Source: Phoebastria nigripes
Lineage: Eukaryota > Chordata > Aves > Procellariiformes > Diomedeidae
Length of the DNA: 64,000 bases
NCBI GenBank assembly: GCA_035582835.1
Contig: JAYKAV010001887.1
Span: 2,888,769-2,952,768 of the forward strand
Direction: 5' to 3'
The notes under the pieces were generated by a model. It was not told where the DNA came from. It ran no database searches and saw nothing but the letters and a program-made list of their open reading frames with translations. Each line of letters begins with the position of its first letter. The stretch's first letter is position 1. Position numbers and translations under genes: made by a program. Positions 31,761-44,739 of this stretch are shown here, in pieces.

Positions 31761-34700
31761 GCTAAGGACCGAGCGGATTTACTCACCGTACTGTACGTGA
31801 GCACTGCAGAATGAAGATGCCAAAATGCCGCATCAAATACTTTGAGCTGATACTTTGCTGAACTTTTACTTTTATAGTCTTCAGAGGACATTACTGAAGC
31901 ATTTGTTAGTCTAGATTAACAAATTAACTGACTTGTTAAAACCAGTTTTATGCCCAGTAGCCCAGTAATAGTGCCCATGATCAACTAATCCCTTTTCTCT
32001 CTTCCTCCTCAACCAAAAGGCATAATGGTCAATATGAAAAAATACTGAAGATATCACAGATGTCATAGAGCCATGGTGAAGTAACAGATCCTTTTAAAAG
32101 GCCTGTGGGACCCAGCCCCGTTATTAATCACCAGGGCAATGAGGAGTGTAAGGCTGAGCTGAGGATGTGGGATAGCTGTGCCCCCTGCAAAGAGGGTTTT
32201 CCTCCCCTCCGCCTCTCTGCTGGGGTTACTGGCCTCTCAGGAGAGATGGCAAGTGGTTCACGTGAGGCATTGCTGGTGCTAGATCAAGGCTCCGCACGCC
32301 AAGCAACGCTCCTCTGTTATCATTATTATTATTCTTCAGTTGTCAGCCTTCCAGTTTAAGATCCACTAGACAAGAGTGAATAGACTCTTCCCAATGGATA
32401 ATGCTCTTCTCTGTCAGTGTGGAAATGCTGATGGCACAGCACTCGTCACTCAGGTCTCCCACTTTTGCCTCTGTTTGACTGTCTCTGCAGCAGCATCTGT
32501 TAGTACCTCCCATCCCGCTGTTCGAAAATCTTATGAAACTCTGATGGTTCGAAAAGGAAAAAGAAATATCACATTAGAGAGGCTGGGACAGAGATGCCAC
32601 CCTTCTCCGTGCCATGTGCATGACTCCGCAGGTACAAGAAACGGTTCTCACTCAGCTCCTACCCCATTTGTTTGATTCGTTGACTGTCAGTAGGACTTCG
32701 GCAAGGGTCGGTAGGACGGAGGGTGCAGCATACTTCTGCATAGAGTAAAAACTTGCTGAAGCAAGACTTTTAGAGAAGAGATTAGCTTTATTCTTTGAGT
32801 AATAGTGAATAAGGGTCCACAGACACAGTCTGGCATGCACTGTGCCAATGAAGCATCGACATCGAGCTCAGAAAGTCAGTTTTCTAATGCTGTAACTGAA
32901 AAGAAAATACTTAGAGTGTCTCACTAACACCCCCGCTCTGAGCTCATTCATTTAGTTGTATTATTCAGACCCCTGCTCCCTTGCTTTCCACCCAGGAGAT
33001 TCATTGTGCTTCAGGGAAAGACCAGCCTGTGTCAGCGCACGGCCTCCTTTCCACTCTTGCTTCATGCCCGTGAGATATGCTTAATTACGAATTGAAGCAT
33101 GTGAGGGGACTGATGCCTCTATTTCCCAAACAGGGATTTGGCAAAGTCCTCAGGACTTCACTGTCTCTTTCTTGGATTATTACATTCTGCACATTCCAGG
33201 ATAATCTTTTTTTTAACCTGAAGATTTCACAAAATTGCCTTCTAGGAAAGTATTTAAAGCTGTCTAATGGCAGTCCAAGGTGATTACGGACCATAATGGT
33301 TTGTTGCACAAATAATGGATTAAGTTCCATCTGTAGGGGTTAATTGGACTTATTTCTACAAACAAACAACTTGTTCTGCCCCTCTCTGTATGGCAGATGT
33401 CAGCAATCTTTATAAAATCATACCCAGGAGTACCTCCAGCAGGACCGTCTACAGCAGCGTTTGGCATCCAACGTTTTGTAGCCCAGCGCAAACCTGGCAG
33501 GTCATCGTGCTTCTCCAACTTGCAGGTTTCCATTGAGATGAGAAGACTGAAGAAACACGACATCTGCAAATACGAAAGATGCAAATACAAAATCCCATAC
33601 CTAAGATGGTGTTAGTCCACTTCTGAAGGTGGCAGGAGAGGGGACATATAGCCCAAGGGACACCGTGGACTCGGTAGTTTGTCCCTGTCCCTACTGTGGG
33701 GACCAAGAGATTAAGGGGTCCTTGATGAACACTTCAGTTTAGATAAATGAGGCCAAACAGAGAAGGCAAATGTTAAAAAGCAAAGGGAGGAAGACAAAAT
33801 TCCCAGCGTGGTCATATTCGTATTGGATTCCCCACGTTGACCTTCAGGATAACGTACTGAAAAGAGAGTCTCAAAGGCAGGATCAGAAAGAATGAAAATC
33901 ACTAGTGGCAGGTAAAAGTTGAACAAACTGCACTAAACAGTCCTTTCCCACCTGAATTTCGCCTTGAAAATACTCACTTTTGAGAAAGCAAATGTTCTCC
34001 TTGGCAAGGCTGCTCTCCTTGTGGAAGAATGGCACATGGCCTTAGGATGTAAATCTTAACATGGACCAGAAAAAGCCTCTTTTCTTCCCCTGTGGTTTTC
34101 CAGTTTGGTCTCTGGGATTCACAGGAAACAGGCAATATTTATAGATTATTCTGCCCAGAACCTAGAAAAGCTAGAGACCTTACCAGTAAAGACCAGCAAC
34201 TATATGCAGCTGAGGCAATCCCTCCCTCCAACGCCTAGTAACTTGATTTACTTTTTTATTTTTTCACTTGGCTATCCCTAGATATAAATGCACAAGTTGT
34301 TTCTCTAGTTCACTGGTAGGAGTATTCAGACTGAAGGGATTTAACTCCTGAGATAAAAGAATATGGCATTATTTTTTCTTCCTATTTGAGTACCATCTCT
34401 CCTGCAGCAAGCCTTTTGTAATCTGAAAGGAAAACCTTTCCTGTCACAACATCAGTAATGGATATTGCTCTCTCAATTACCCGTTGCTTCGCCAGGAGAG
34501 CAACTGATGCGCATCGTGTTTATCCAGCTCACTGAAGTGCTTTCATTATCTAAGAAAAGAGGTTAATTAGTATTTAATCAATCTTTTCACAGGGTACAGT
34601 TTCCTCCTCTCCTATTTGCAATCCAAAAAGATGTCAGCTTCCAAAGCCATAATGCCCTCTTGATAAATCAAGTGGCAGCTAATGAGGTCTGTGGTCCCAG

Positions 34701-37070
34701 GGAAGGAGGGTCCGGGCTACCTGACCTGCCGTGGCTGTCACCGGCGCGGCTGTCACCTGCGCCACTCTCCTGGGAAGCACTTGTTGGGATGCCGGGAGAT
34801 GCACGGAGCCATATGGGATGCAGGGAAGGGAATTGTCAGCTGAGGGAAGGTGGTGGCAGCTGTGCACACCCCAGGCTGGGGTGTGAGTGTGTCCAGTGCA
34901 TGCTTCATGCTAACCAAGCTCGGAGGAGCCACGAGATAAATCTCACAGAAACTCTACCCTCCGGAAAGAAACAGATGGGATTTCTCTCTTTTTCTCTCTC
35001 TCTCTTTTTTTTTTTTTTTTTTAAAGTATAAAGATAACTCGGGAGCCATCCTTGCACCTGTATGGGGCTGAACTTCAGAGGTGAATAAGAGACGCTAATG
35101 ATACTTGGTGCCAAAAGTTATGGATAATAAAAGCATTAGCCCGTTTCAAAGAAACATATGTAGGAGGATGGAGTTTCCTTCATTAGGCAGTAGGCAAGTT
35201 TTTGTTCTTCCCTGAAAAATGCCAGGAGCAAAACCGAACCTCTCTCTCTCTCACCGTTTCCACTACATTAGTCCTGCCGGCTGCAGCTCNGCACAGCTGT
35301 ACCGAAGCTAAACTGGGGCTGAGACAAACACCCACCAAAGCAAAGGAAACTTAATTTTGGCCACTCTCAGAGAGGTTTGTGAGTGAGATACTGGTCCAGG
35401 ACAGCTGTTCCAGCCGTGCAACCTTCCCATCTTAAAAAGGGCCCNGCAGCACTTGTAGTGATATTTTTTCTGAGATATTTAAGCAGAGAAAGTGGCCCAT
35501 GCATCCATATGCTCAACCCCTTTTGGCTACTGGGCTATTCTCTCCCTAGCCGCTGCTGCTGACAATGAGGGGCTGAGCCACATGCCCTGTGGTAGCCATG
35601 CTCTGGATTTCTTTCCCTGACTTTGGGAAATTCATTGTCTTTAGCATCGTCTGTAGGTTCAAAGTCCGCTTTCACTCCGCAGGGCGCCCTTTCTAGGTTC
35701 ATAAAGCTACGTTCAGAAATCTTTGGGCAGACCCAAAGCTGACAAAAGTGTCATTAAATAATGCTGCCAATGAATGAAGCTACCAAAGAAGACATAGTCC
35801 AGTTTGCATCTCAGTTACAAGAAGAAAGTGCAATGACAGAGTGAGTAATTGGCTAATTGTCTATATGAGCTCTATTTTAACAGTGCAGTCGTGCGATCGC
35901 ACCATCTGGGGGGAGCTCGGGGAGGGAGCCCCAGCACACACAAAGCCAGCGTGCGTTTCCCGACACGCAGGCCAGGCAACTGCCTCCTTCCCAGGCAGGC
36001 AGTGGGAGCGGCAGCCCCCCAAGTCCCCCCAAATACGGGCTGAGATGCTGAATGTCTGCTCATGGTGAAAAGTGGGGGTTTTGCCAAGCCATTTCTGCAT
36101 TGTTTGGAATGCACGCTGAAGCCCACCTGAGTTGCACAGTGAAGTGACCCAAGTGGCAGTGAACAGCGATATCTGCCTGATTGCACGGCTGCTAGTGAGC
36201 ACAATTAAACGGGAGATGTCGGATGGGTGGTAGGTGCAACGAGCCGGCATCCCTGGCCCAGGCTTGCGTGAGGCGGCGAGGGTGCTGCTGGCTGCGGTCG
36301 GGGAGCTCGGCGCACAGGCGTGCTTTCTGGGACGTTCAGAAATGATGGCATTTCCCCCTCCTCGTCTTGAAAAAGCTGAATTACTGCCTTTGAGTCCCCA
36401 TCTATTTTCCTCCAAAGTTACCATGAAGCAAAAAAGTATAAATCACACTTTTAAGCGGGCCTGGCACTCGGCTCACAAGAAGAAGAAGAAAAAAAAAAAA
36501 AAAGAGGTAATGCCATAATGTAAAATAGTTAAAAGCTTATTAGAGCCGTTCAGGGCAGTATGATTTCCACTTTGTTTCAGAACACCCCAAGCCCATCCTT
36601 TCATGCTATTGTGAAGGCAGCAATTCAAATCTCCCTTTGTCAGTATGAATGGCCCCTCTTAAAGCTCTTTTATGCCAACATATTCCCTACAGGCATATGC
36701 CCTTTAGCTCTATTACTGATTTACCCAAGTATTCAGCCCATACCTTCTGCTTTTCTTTTTCACTTACTGAAGTTCCACATGACACGAGCTGCAGCCTCTG
36801 CTTTGGTGCCTGCCCCACACCCCGGCCCCAGCCGGGATGCTGCTGTCTCCGCCGCTATCTATCTCACCAGCAAAAGCCACACAAAAAAACTAACAGAGGA
36901 GACTTTTCAAATGATTGATTTTTCTCCCCCCCTCTTCTACCTCCCCCCCTTCTTTCCATCCCTACATTTGTTAGCGCAAACAAACGAGTGAGGGTATATA
37001 CCCCCCCCCCAGCCATAGGGGAAAAAGAGCCTTGCAGGCTTTGAGGGGGGAAAAATGCGAGTGTAAAAAA
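31761..37070. other. Intergenic DNA, no gene recognised
   Basis: Mostly mixed-composition unique DNA. It includes a pyrimidine tract ending in T18 (34981-35022), a small CpG-rich patch at about 36235-36330, and A/G runs at 36479-36504. Single undetermined bases lie at 35290 and 35446. The longest open frame (35861-36424, minus strand) has no recognisable domain. Confidence 0.6.
34981..35022. repeat. TC-rich pyrimidine tract ending in T18
   Basis: Mixed (TC)n and T runs followed by eighteen T (35005-35022). It is a homopyrimidine tract able to form triplex DNA, or a decayed microsatellite or A-tail in reverse. Confidence 0.85.
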
Positions 37071-37074
37071 TGCA

Positions 37075-37260
37075 AGTGGGCCTATTACCTCTACTTACCC
37101 TAATTAGACTTGCTTTGAAGGGCTATTCAGAGATTTTGAAAGGCTGTCCTCTCCCTGCATCTCATTGTGCAATGTTTGCAGAGACATTTGCATCTGTTTG
37201 TGCTTCTGAAAATAGCAATGGATGCTTTCAAGAAAGCAAAGCCACCTCCAAGCCCCTCCG
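37075..37260. promoter_or_regulatory. Candidate SOX/POU/E-box element
   Basis: taattag at 37101-37107 (homeodomain), cattgtg at 37163-37169 (SOX), and an exact octamer ATTTGCAT at 37186-37193 that overlaps a CATCTG E-box (37191-37196). This block and the next (37354-37420) are repeat-free and unlike the surrounding DNA. Inferred enhancer. Confidence 0.42.
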
Positions 37261-37353
37261 CACCAAGGGCCGCAGCAGTCGAGGTATGTGCGGCCGGCGC
37301 TGGGCGGGGGGACACCCCGGGTTCGAGGGTTTCGGGGTTCTCCGCCGGTCCCT

Positions 37354-37420
37354 ATTTAAACAATTCCCTTTAACAATGCAATTTTGGGCATAAAATCTGC
37401 TAACTAGATTAAATCCAGAT
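37354..37420. promoter_or_regulatory. Candidate SOX-POU composite element
   Basis: 'tttaaacaattccctttaac' runs into ACAATGCAAT at 37373-37382, where a SOX-type ACAATG overlaps an octamer-like ATGCAAT. It continues with 'gctaactagattaaatcc'. It lies just after a CpG-rich stretch (37290-37345). Confidence 0.38.
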
Positions 37421-37554
37421 GACACAGGACGCAGAAATGGAAAAAAAAATCAACGCTAAAGTAAATGGTAGGCACCCTAACAGGATTGAAAGTGTGAAAT
37501 CCATGCAGAGCTAGAGAGAATAGCTGGCAGCGCAGCCCAGGCTTTCATACGCAT

Positions 37555-37567
37555 ATGGCCTTGACCA
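37555..37567 (-). promoter_or_regulatory. NR5A/ERR-type site, copy 1 of a shared 13-mer
   Basis: atggccttgacca contains, on the minus strand, TCAAGGCCA, which fits the NR5A/ERR extended half-site YCAAGGYCA. The same 13 bases recur at 45043-45055. A CATATG E-box overlaps its left end (37552-37557). Confidence 0.3.
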
Positions 37568-39186
37568 TTTGACTCTGGTCCCATTGAGGTGATCAGCTGG
37601 AGCCGTGAAGGGGCATCTCTGGCAACACACACGTCCCGCTCGCTCCTTGAAGAAAGCCCACGAAATAAAGCCGCATAAAGGTGATTGATAGTAAACATTT
37701 TGTAATTTGGAGGGATTAAACTTGCGGGATGATCTTGATCAGGTTCTCAAGGCATTGCCAGAATGCAATTACATTAGAATAGCCGCTGCTGGATCGCTGC
37801 TGGCAAAGCCACAATATCCACCAAAGAAAGGGGGTGTGAATGGGACAAAAGGGTTAATTTGAATACGTGCTGAAAAGACTGGAGGTGGACAAGGAGCTCT
37901 GCAAGGACTTCATCAGGAGCCATGGGCAGAAGGAGACGGTTTTGCAAATACAGAGGGCGAGCGGAGAGGATGTTTGTAAAGCACACTTGGAAAGGGGGGG
38001 GGAGGGAAAAAAAAAGCCCCACAAAGCTCAAACTGCTTCTTTCTTACATTGCCCTTGGCTACGCTCAGAGGAGCACTTTGGATGGATTAATCACAGGGAA
38101 AAACAATGGGATAAAAGTNGTCTTCTCCTCCGTCTGTCCTCGGCCGCAGAGGGGCTGCGCGGCTCCTTCCCCACCGGCGCATGGCGAGCGCTGGCTTCTG
38201 GCCTGGGCACGGACCCGGCCCGGCCGCGACGGGTGATCAGATCCCCTGGTAGTGGGCTGCACGTTTGGGAGCTGGAAGTCCCGCGGGCTTTTCATGAGGG
38301 AGACCCGATTACGGTTATGCTATCAGCAGGTTGAAGATTTTATCAGATTACTCCTCCAAAAATGCTTAGCAGGAATTAAGCATGCAAATCCACTCGGCCG
38401 CTCTGGGGACAATACGCTCCCCCATGCTGGTGAAATTCTCCTGCTAGCTCAGGCACCCATGACATGGGCTTTTCCGCTCATCTTTTTAACCTTTAAACAC
38501 ACAGTGGCATCTGGAAAATGCTGCCATGCGTGGGCCAGCCTCGGATGCGCTGGGTGGGCGGGGAGGGGGCACGTCCCACCTCTCCGAGGTGATGGGGAAG
38601 ATGTTGCGCTGTCACCTCCTCCCCATCCCTGCCCCGCTCGGTACCACGGCTGCACCCACCCCACCGCAGCACCTCTTTAAAGAGGGAGGACATGTCCTGT
38701 GCCCTCCCAGAGGTGCTGCAAAGTGCAGGATCTGAGCCTGAAGCCAAACAGCAAGGCCTGAAGCCAAGTGGGGGTGGAGGACACAGGTGGGGGAATCCCA
38801 GGTTTCGAGAGAGGAGGTGGGAACACAATGCCATCGCTGCCGGCTTGTGATTTATGGCAGATCTCACACTCTTTGGGGCTCTGGCTGCAGTAGCTGGAGG
38901 CTGTATGAAGATATCTCTGTCTTGGTTAGGCTGATAGCAGCAGCTGGGCACAGGTTTGGGGCCCTCAACACCTCAAATCAGGCCAAAGCTCCCCAGGGGG
39001 GGGACATGGCTGTTTGCACAAGCACCTCTCCCCACAGCGAGCCACTGCTTGGGACCGGGTGGCCTCGCCTGGGCATTAAGAACTGTTCAAAGCGAGGCAC
39101 TGGCTGTGCATAACAACAACGGTCGTGACTGCGCTCGCTTACAGACCCCTGCCCCATCCTACCTGCCCCCACTGCCCCAGCGAGGG

Positions 39187-39236
39187 TGCCAGCCCCAGGG
39201 ACAGCGCCAGCCCCAGGGACAGTGCCAGCCTGGCCG
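39187..39236. repeat. Short tandem repeat, 18-bp unit, about 2.7 copies
   Basis: The unit 'gccagccccagggacag' plus one variable base occurs twice in full and is followed by a partial third copy (gccagcctgg). A small GC-rich minisatellite. Confidence 0.8.
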
Positions 39237-40178
39237 TCTGACCCACGCGTGGGCGACTGCACAACCTGGGGGGTCAGGTCAGGGCTTGGCATCCTCCACA
39301 GNGCAGGGGCTTGGGCTGCTCCAGCCCTTTTTTGACATTTGAAACTCTGAATGAAGTTTCAGCATTTTCTGCAGAGACACAAGTAGGGTTTAGCTCTGCT
39401 TTTTTCCTTTGGGACATACAGATACAGCATATAATCTCGGTGCTATATCTCTGCCACCACATTCATCAAGCACTCCCCAAAAGCAAAACAAGCCTATTTT
39501 CTTTTTATATTTAGAAATGCAGAACCCACAGGGAAACCCACTTTCCATCACCCCCTCCAGCTCACTCAGCTAAACCTAAAGCCAGCAGAGACCCCACGGC
39601 AGAAGGAGCCTGAGGAGCTCCAGAAACCCCCCAGCAGTGAGTTTTTCGGGGCAGCTTTGCCCGGCAGCGTGTGTGCCTGCGCTTTCTCCGTGGCTGCCCC
39701 TCGCTGCCAGTTTGGGGAGGGTTTTTTTCCACTGGGTTTTTGTTTCCTTTGAGAACACCCCGTGTTTGTGTTGCTCTTTCTCCGCAGCACAATGCGCCTC
39801 TCCATTTCCTCGGCCGGGGGCTCGCGCGAGCGTCAGATCTCGGCGGAACGAAGTCGCAGGGGTCGCGGGTCACCCGAGGGCATCGGGGACAGACAAAGTC
39901 TCTTCAGCCACTAATGTAAGCCGGGGTAACGGCGCGCTGAAAGCGCATCCACTTGAGACTATCTACAAGGCACTCAGCCCTCTCTAAGGGCTTATAATGT
40001 TGACTCTCCTGTCATTGGATCCAACCTTACTATAAGCCCTGGAGGTATGGGGGGCTTAGAGACATTCATTCAGAAAAGTAAATCCCCCTGCTACCATTCT
40101 CTTCATGAAGATAAATATACCACAAACAGAACAAGGAAAGAGTCTGAACTCCTGATCTCTGCTCCAGCCGCTTAAAAA

Positions 40179-40275
40179 TTGCCATTAAAAAAACTAACAG
40201 TTTATTAGACTCCTTTATTATTTGCCATTAAAAAAAAACCAACACAGTTTATGAGACTCCAAAGCAGTTTATTAG
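40179..40275. repeat. Local tandem duplication, about 43-bp unit
   Basis: 'ttgccattaaaaaa' ... 'aacagtttattagactcc' at 40179-40213 recurs at 40222-40262 as ttgccattaaaaaaaaa ... 'acagtttatgagactcc'. A further cagtttattag follows at 40265. A tandem duplication with small drift. Confidence 0.75.
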
Positions 40276-43200
40276 TATATTTTACTAGCAAAACTTGCCT
40301 TCAGCTCGACGTCACTTCTAGTCCACTCAAAAGAGAAAATTTTGCAAAGAAAATGGGGTTTGTTTGTATTTGAACTCGCTGTTTCTTGTGGTGTTGCAAC
40401 CCGAGCTGCTCCAGCCCAGGGGAGGGTTTGTATTCCCTGCTGGGGGGGTTATTGCTCAGCTCCAAACTGTTGTTCTTCCCATTGGTATTAAACCTGGGAA
40501 GCCTCCTCAGCGAGCAGGACCGCGGCTTGGCCAGGGCTGTACAGACACTGGNGAACCTGGAGCACCAGTTCCCAGCCTGGAAAGACTTTCCAGGCACCAC
40601 GGCACATGGTGTAAGACTGTCAAGCACCGCACAGTGTCACCCCTCCTCCAACTGCTTTGTGACCTGTTTTGCCTCTATAATTCTTGCCCAAAGCTGTGTC
40701 GAACTGGAGTGAGGGTCTGGTGTAAAATCTGCACAGGCTGGATGTATTCAGCTGGTACTCAGCCAGGAGGAAAACCAGCTACCTAGGGGTTGTGCCTCCA
40801 TCTCCCAACTGAAAGTCAGCCTCCTTTCCCCATCTGACATCAAATGTTGCTGAAATACCCCTTAGCACCTGGCTGAGCTGATAGAGCTCTTGGTGGTTGT
40901 GGATCTTTGCAGATTTACAGATTTTTCCTGAGAAAGGTGCCTTAGTGTCCCCGGGGAGTGCAAAAAGAGGAGCAGGTTGCCCCTAAGTCCCTGTCTTTAA
41001 GTGCATCCAACTTGGGATGTTCCCAGTAGATACACATCCCAGTAAGCTGGCTTCTCCAGTGNGTCAGCTGCGAGGGTGGAGGAGTCCTGTGGCCAGCGCT
41101 CCCTGCTTAATCCTGGTGAGCCCAAGTTAGAGCCGCCCATGAACTGCTCTAAATGCCAGTGAACCTGGGAAGGGGAACATGTGGAAGGTCTCCAGCAGCA
41201 GAAAAGCACAGCAAGGTCTCTGGTTAACAGATCTGGGCTGGTGTCAGCATTTCTTCTTCCACTCTTACGTGGTTGGCTCACTCAAAAAATCACCCAAACC
41301 GTTGATTTTTAGGAGAATTTTACCTTCTGCTGTAGCTAGACCTAGCTCTGGATGAAGATGTGAGTTTTAGACCATCAAGTTTTGCCTCCAACTGTCAGGT
41401 GCTTAAGCCTCACTGGCATCTTGAAAGCAAAGCCTGAGAGCATCAGCAGGCTTTGAAATGCAACAGATTCTTTCTTCTTAAGTTAAGAAAAATAGCCTGG
41501 TGAATGTAGATGCTCTTGCAAACCCACTTCCCTCCTCTACCTCCACCCATTCATTTTCTGTCACCCTTGCTGGCATGGTGGGGACAGCAAGTCGCTGCCA
41601 CTTGCAAGGGTTCAGGGGAGAAGGGGACCAGGCTCTGCGGCATCACATGCGTGCACAGTGAGGTGCTCAGATCTCGAGGGGGAAAACATGCACAAAGGGG
41701 GAAAGTTGTTGCCTTGGGGAGGGAAAAGGCTGAACTGATCAAACTGCTGATCTAAAAGAGGAATAATGGGATTTTGTAGGATTCACATTGATGTTCAGAT
41801 GAGAGGAGCCTCTGGTTGCCTTTATTCTTTCAAGCCACTGAACAAGAATTTTAAAGCCCCTTTAAAATCTGCCTTGGCTGAGCTAATTATTATCACAGGA
41901 GTTATTAGACAAAAGCTCAATGGCTTTTCCAGTGGCTCTTCAACAGTTTCTAGGCTGCCTCGACAACAAGAACTAGAGCTCTCTTTTCTGATTGCCATAT
42001 TTTTCTAAAAGTTTTCAACCNCTGATCCTTATTTTAACCCTTACAGGAAACACAGGCAGCCGAGATGGGTGCCCAGCACCCCGGCTCCCTCTCCTCTCAC
42101 CCCACAGCCTGCAGCATCTCTGTTCCCCATCAGCACCGCTGCCCTGCACACAGCCGTTTTCTTTTCTGAAGTCCATCGGAGGAAAGAGAAATGTCACAAC
42201 AGAGTATCCGGTTTTTGAGGAGCGAGACAGAGACCTACGGGAAGCAGCAGCCAGCCTGCGCCTGGCCAAGGCTATCCAGTGACTTATTCAAGGAAGCCAT
42301 TCACACCTTCTCCCCAAGGAGAGGGCTGCCCTGGGAAGCAACCAGCCCCAGCACAGAGACGTGCTTGTGGGCTTTCCGTCTGGGCAGGTCACCGGAGCGC
42401 TCCCGGGACACAGCCCAGACCATGAAGCCCTGGTCCTGGAGCCTTTGTTCTCCACCAACGCTTTCGAGATCTTCCCAGTTTGATAAACTCTCTCTTTTTT
42501 TTTTTTTTCCCCGTAGAAGAAGTAATAATTACATGGTTTTTAACTAGGGGTACCCAAGGAAAAGCAAAAAGTAATAAACAAAGCAATAAGTAATAAGCGA
42601 AAAAGCGAAGACAGCAATAAGGCTGTCTGAGGTGGGTATTTCTCCAAAAACTCCCCAGCACCAGAGGGGACCTGGCACCTCATTTAGCCCCTCTGAGACT
42701 GATAAACCTTCAGTATTCCCCAGGAGGGAGAATTTCCCCACTCCCAAGCAGAGTGGCAGTGCATGAAATGCAGAAACCATTTTTTAGTGCCCTTGCAGCT
42801 CTACCCAGCCCGGGGGCTGCGTGGCTCCGGGGTGCACTTGTGGACCCCGCTATCCAGCAGTGAAAGTATCTTGTCCCATGCCTCCATCTCAGCTGGCAGA
42901 GGTGCAAGCCTAGCACAGTTTTCCCTTCTTTTTAGGAAACCTCTGCTGAAAAGAAGCTGTTGATGGTGTAAGCAAGCTGGGAATTGATGGTGGCAATAGC
43001 TGGAAGCTGTCCTTTGGCAGACGTGGGAGCCGCTGGCTCAGTCCCGCAGGTCCCAAGCCCACAGACTGGTCCTCACAGGACTCCCAGCAGCAGCACTAAA
43101 TCGCTGCGGCGATTTCTTTCGCATTGTTTTGAGAGGGTCCTTCAAGATAAATGGACTTTTTTTTTCTCCGTAACTGAACATCTAAACAAAACCTTTCCGA

Positions 43201-44739
43201 GGACTCGGGGAGAGACACCTGATGGACAGCCAGGAAATGGGAACGATCCATCAAGCGCTGACGGCTGCGGCGCTGGCACCTGGGCTCAGGTTTCGGGACA
43301 GAGCCTGATAATGAAACACCTCTCATTTGTGCTGCCTGAAGAGCTGCCGGACGGTGTGCTGCCTGCACGGGCAGCTGCCTGCCTTCCTCTGCGGTGGGCG
43401 ACCAAAAAGTTTCCTGCCACTGCAGCACCCATCCCCGGCGAGGCAGGAGCCGGGGTGGCTGGCGCAGGCACCGGCTGGGTGGGAGGAGGATGCCTGGGGC
43501 TTTCTCCATCACGTGAGCTTTCTTCTCTTTTAGCATAATGGAGAGCAAACAACCGGCCTGCCATGCTCCCTTTGACTTACTGCACTAAACATGATTATTT
43601 TAAGGCAAGAGGAGGAAGTAGGGAAAACCTTTAATGTTAAATAAATCACAGATGAACTGAAACGGGCTGTTTCTTCATGCTGGCCAAGCCCAGGCGGTCG
43701 CTATCGGGAGGAGATGTCCCTGTGGCTACACCACGGGGCTGGGACTAGGTGATTTTTATTCCCATCCCACTCACGGCTTCCCGAGTGGGCTCAAGCAAAC
43801 TGTGGGCTGCATGGGATGGGGTAACATTTANTCTCTCCCAGATGGGTTGTGAATACATTCACTGCTTTTTGCAGGGGCACAGACCAAGCATGCACACCGN
43901 GTCAGGGATGGCTGGTGCCTTCACCATGTCCCCACACAGCACCAGCGCCAAATCTGCCGTCAGGAAATGCCATTTCTACTTGTGTTAAACAATGTGGGTT
44001 TTTACGACCTTCTCATCAGCTGTGTATGCTGAAGCTGGGCTTTGATGGGGATTTTGAACAAAAATGAGGTCTATTTTCCCCCACAACCTTCCCAATTAAT
44101 ATTTTAGAGATTTCTCAGGCTTGTCCTCTCTTTCTGCCCAGGGCCGAGTTTGAGANGAAGCGGTACCGCTGGCCTGGAGCCAGCACGAGGAAGAGCCTGT
44201 TGGTGATGCAGCTCCATTGCATGCTCTGGAGTCAAATCACTGATCCAGCAAGGAGAAAGCAACACCCTCCTCTGATTTCTTGGGTATGGGTAGGTGCAGA
44301 GCAGCATCCCCAGTCCAGGCCCTACATATGGTCCAAGACAACTCCAGCCCAAGACAACTTCCCAGCCCTGCAAAAGCTCATCTCCTCTCTCTTTCCCCTT
44401 CCCTTCTTCTGACCCCTCTCCATCTCCCTCCGTGCCCGCAGTTGTGCGTCGGGGAAGTCATCGACCGCAGGGCAGCGACACTGAGATGTAGAGACCAGCA
44501 GCCCCCGGCCGGCCCCCGGCTCCTCTCCCTTCCCCTCTCCAGAAGTCATCTATTTTATTGTGTGTACACACAGAAAACAAGGGGCTGCCCCTTGTTCTCC
44601 TCCAGCCATGACACATCAAATTATCCTGCCTCCAAATATCCCATCTGGCTGTTAGTTTTTAGCTTCCCCCCCCCTTCTTCTAGGTTGTTTCTGCTTTCCT
44701 CCTCCTCCTTTCTCTGCTCCCCAGCCCATGTGTAAAAGT

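Larger units (their letters stand above)
37570..44735. other. Intergenic DNA, no gene recognised
   Basis: Contains CpG-rich patches (about 38125-38240 and 39790-39945), a short minisatellite (39187-39236) and a local tandem duplication (40179-40275), with several single undetermined bases. The largest open frame (42984-43538, plus strand, 184 codons) has no known domain. No TIFAB-like FHA frame is seen, although that gene is the next neighbour in mammals. Confidence 0.6.

Noticed and set aside
35861..36424. 187-codon minus-strand open frame
   Set aside because: No domain, and it overlaps a CpG-rich patch that lowers stop frequency.
37240..37290. Possible exon ending at cgag|gtatgtg
   Set aside because: The donor is good but no acceptor, start or known protein segment supports it.
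42984..43538. 184-codon plus-strand open frame
   Set aside because: No similarity I recognise; an overlapping minus-strand frame of similar length shows it is a stop-poor GC-rich stretch.
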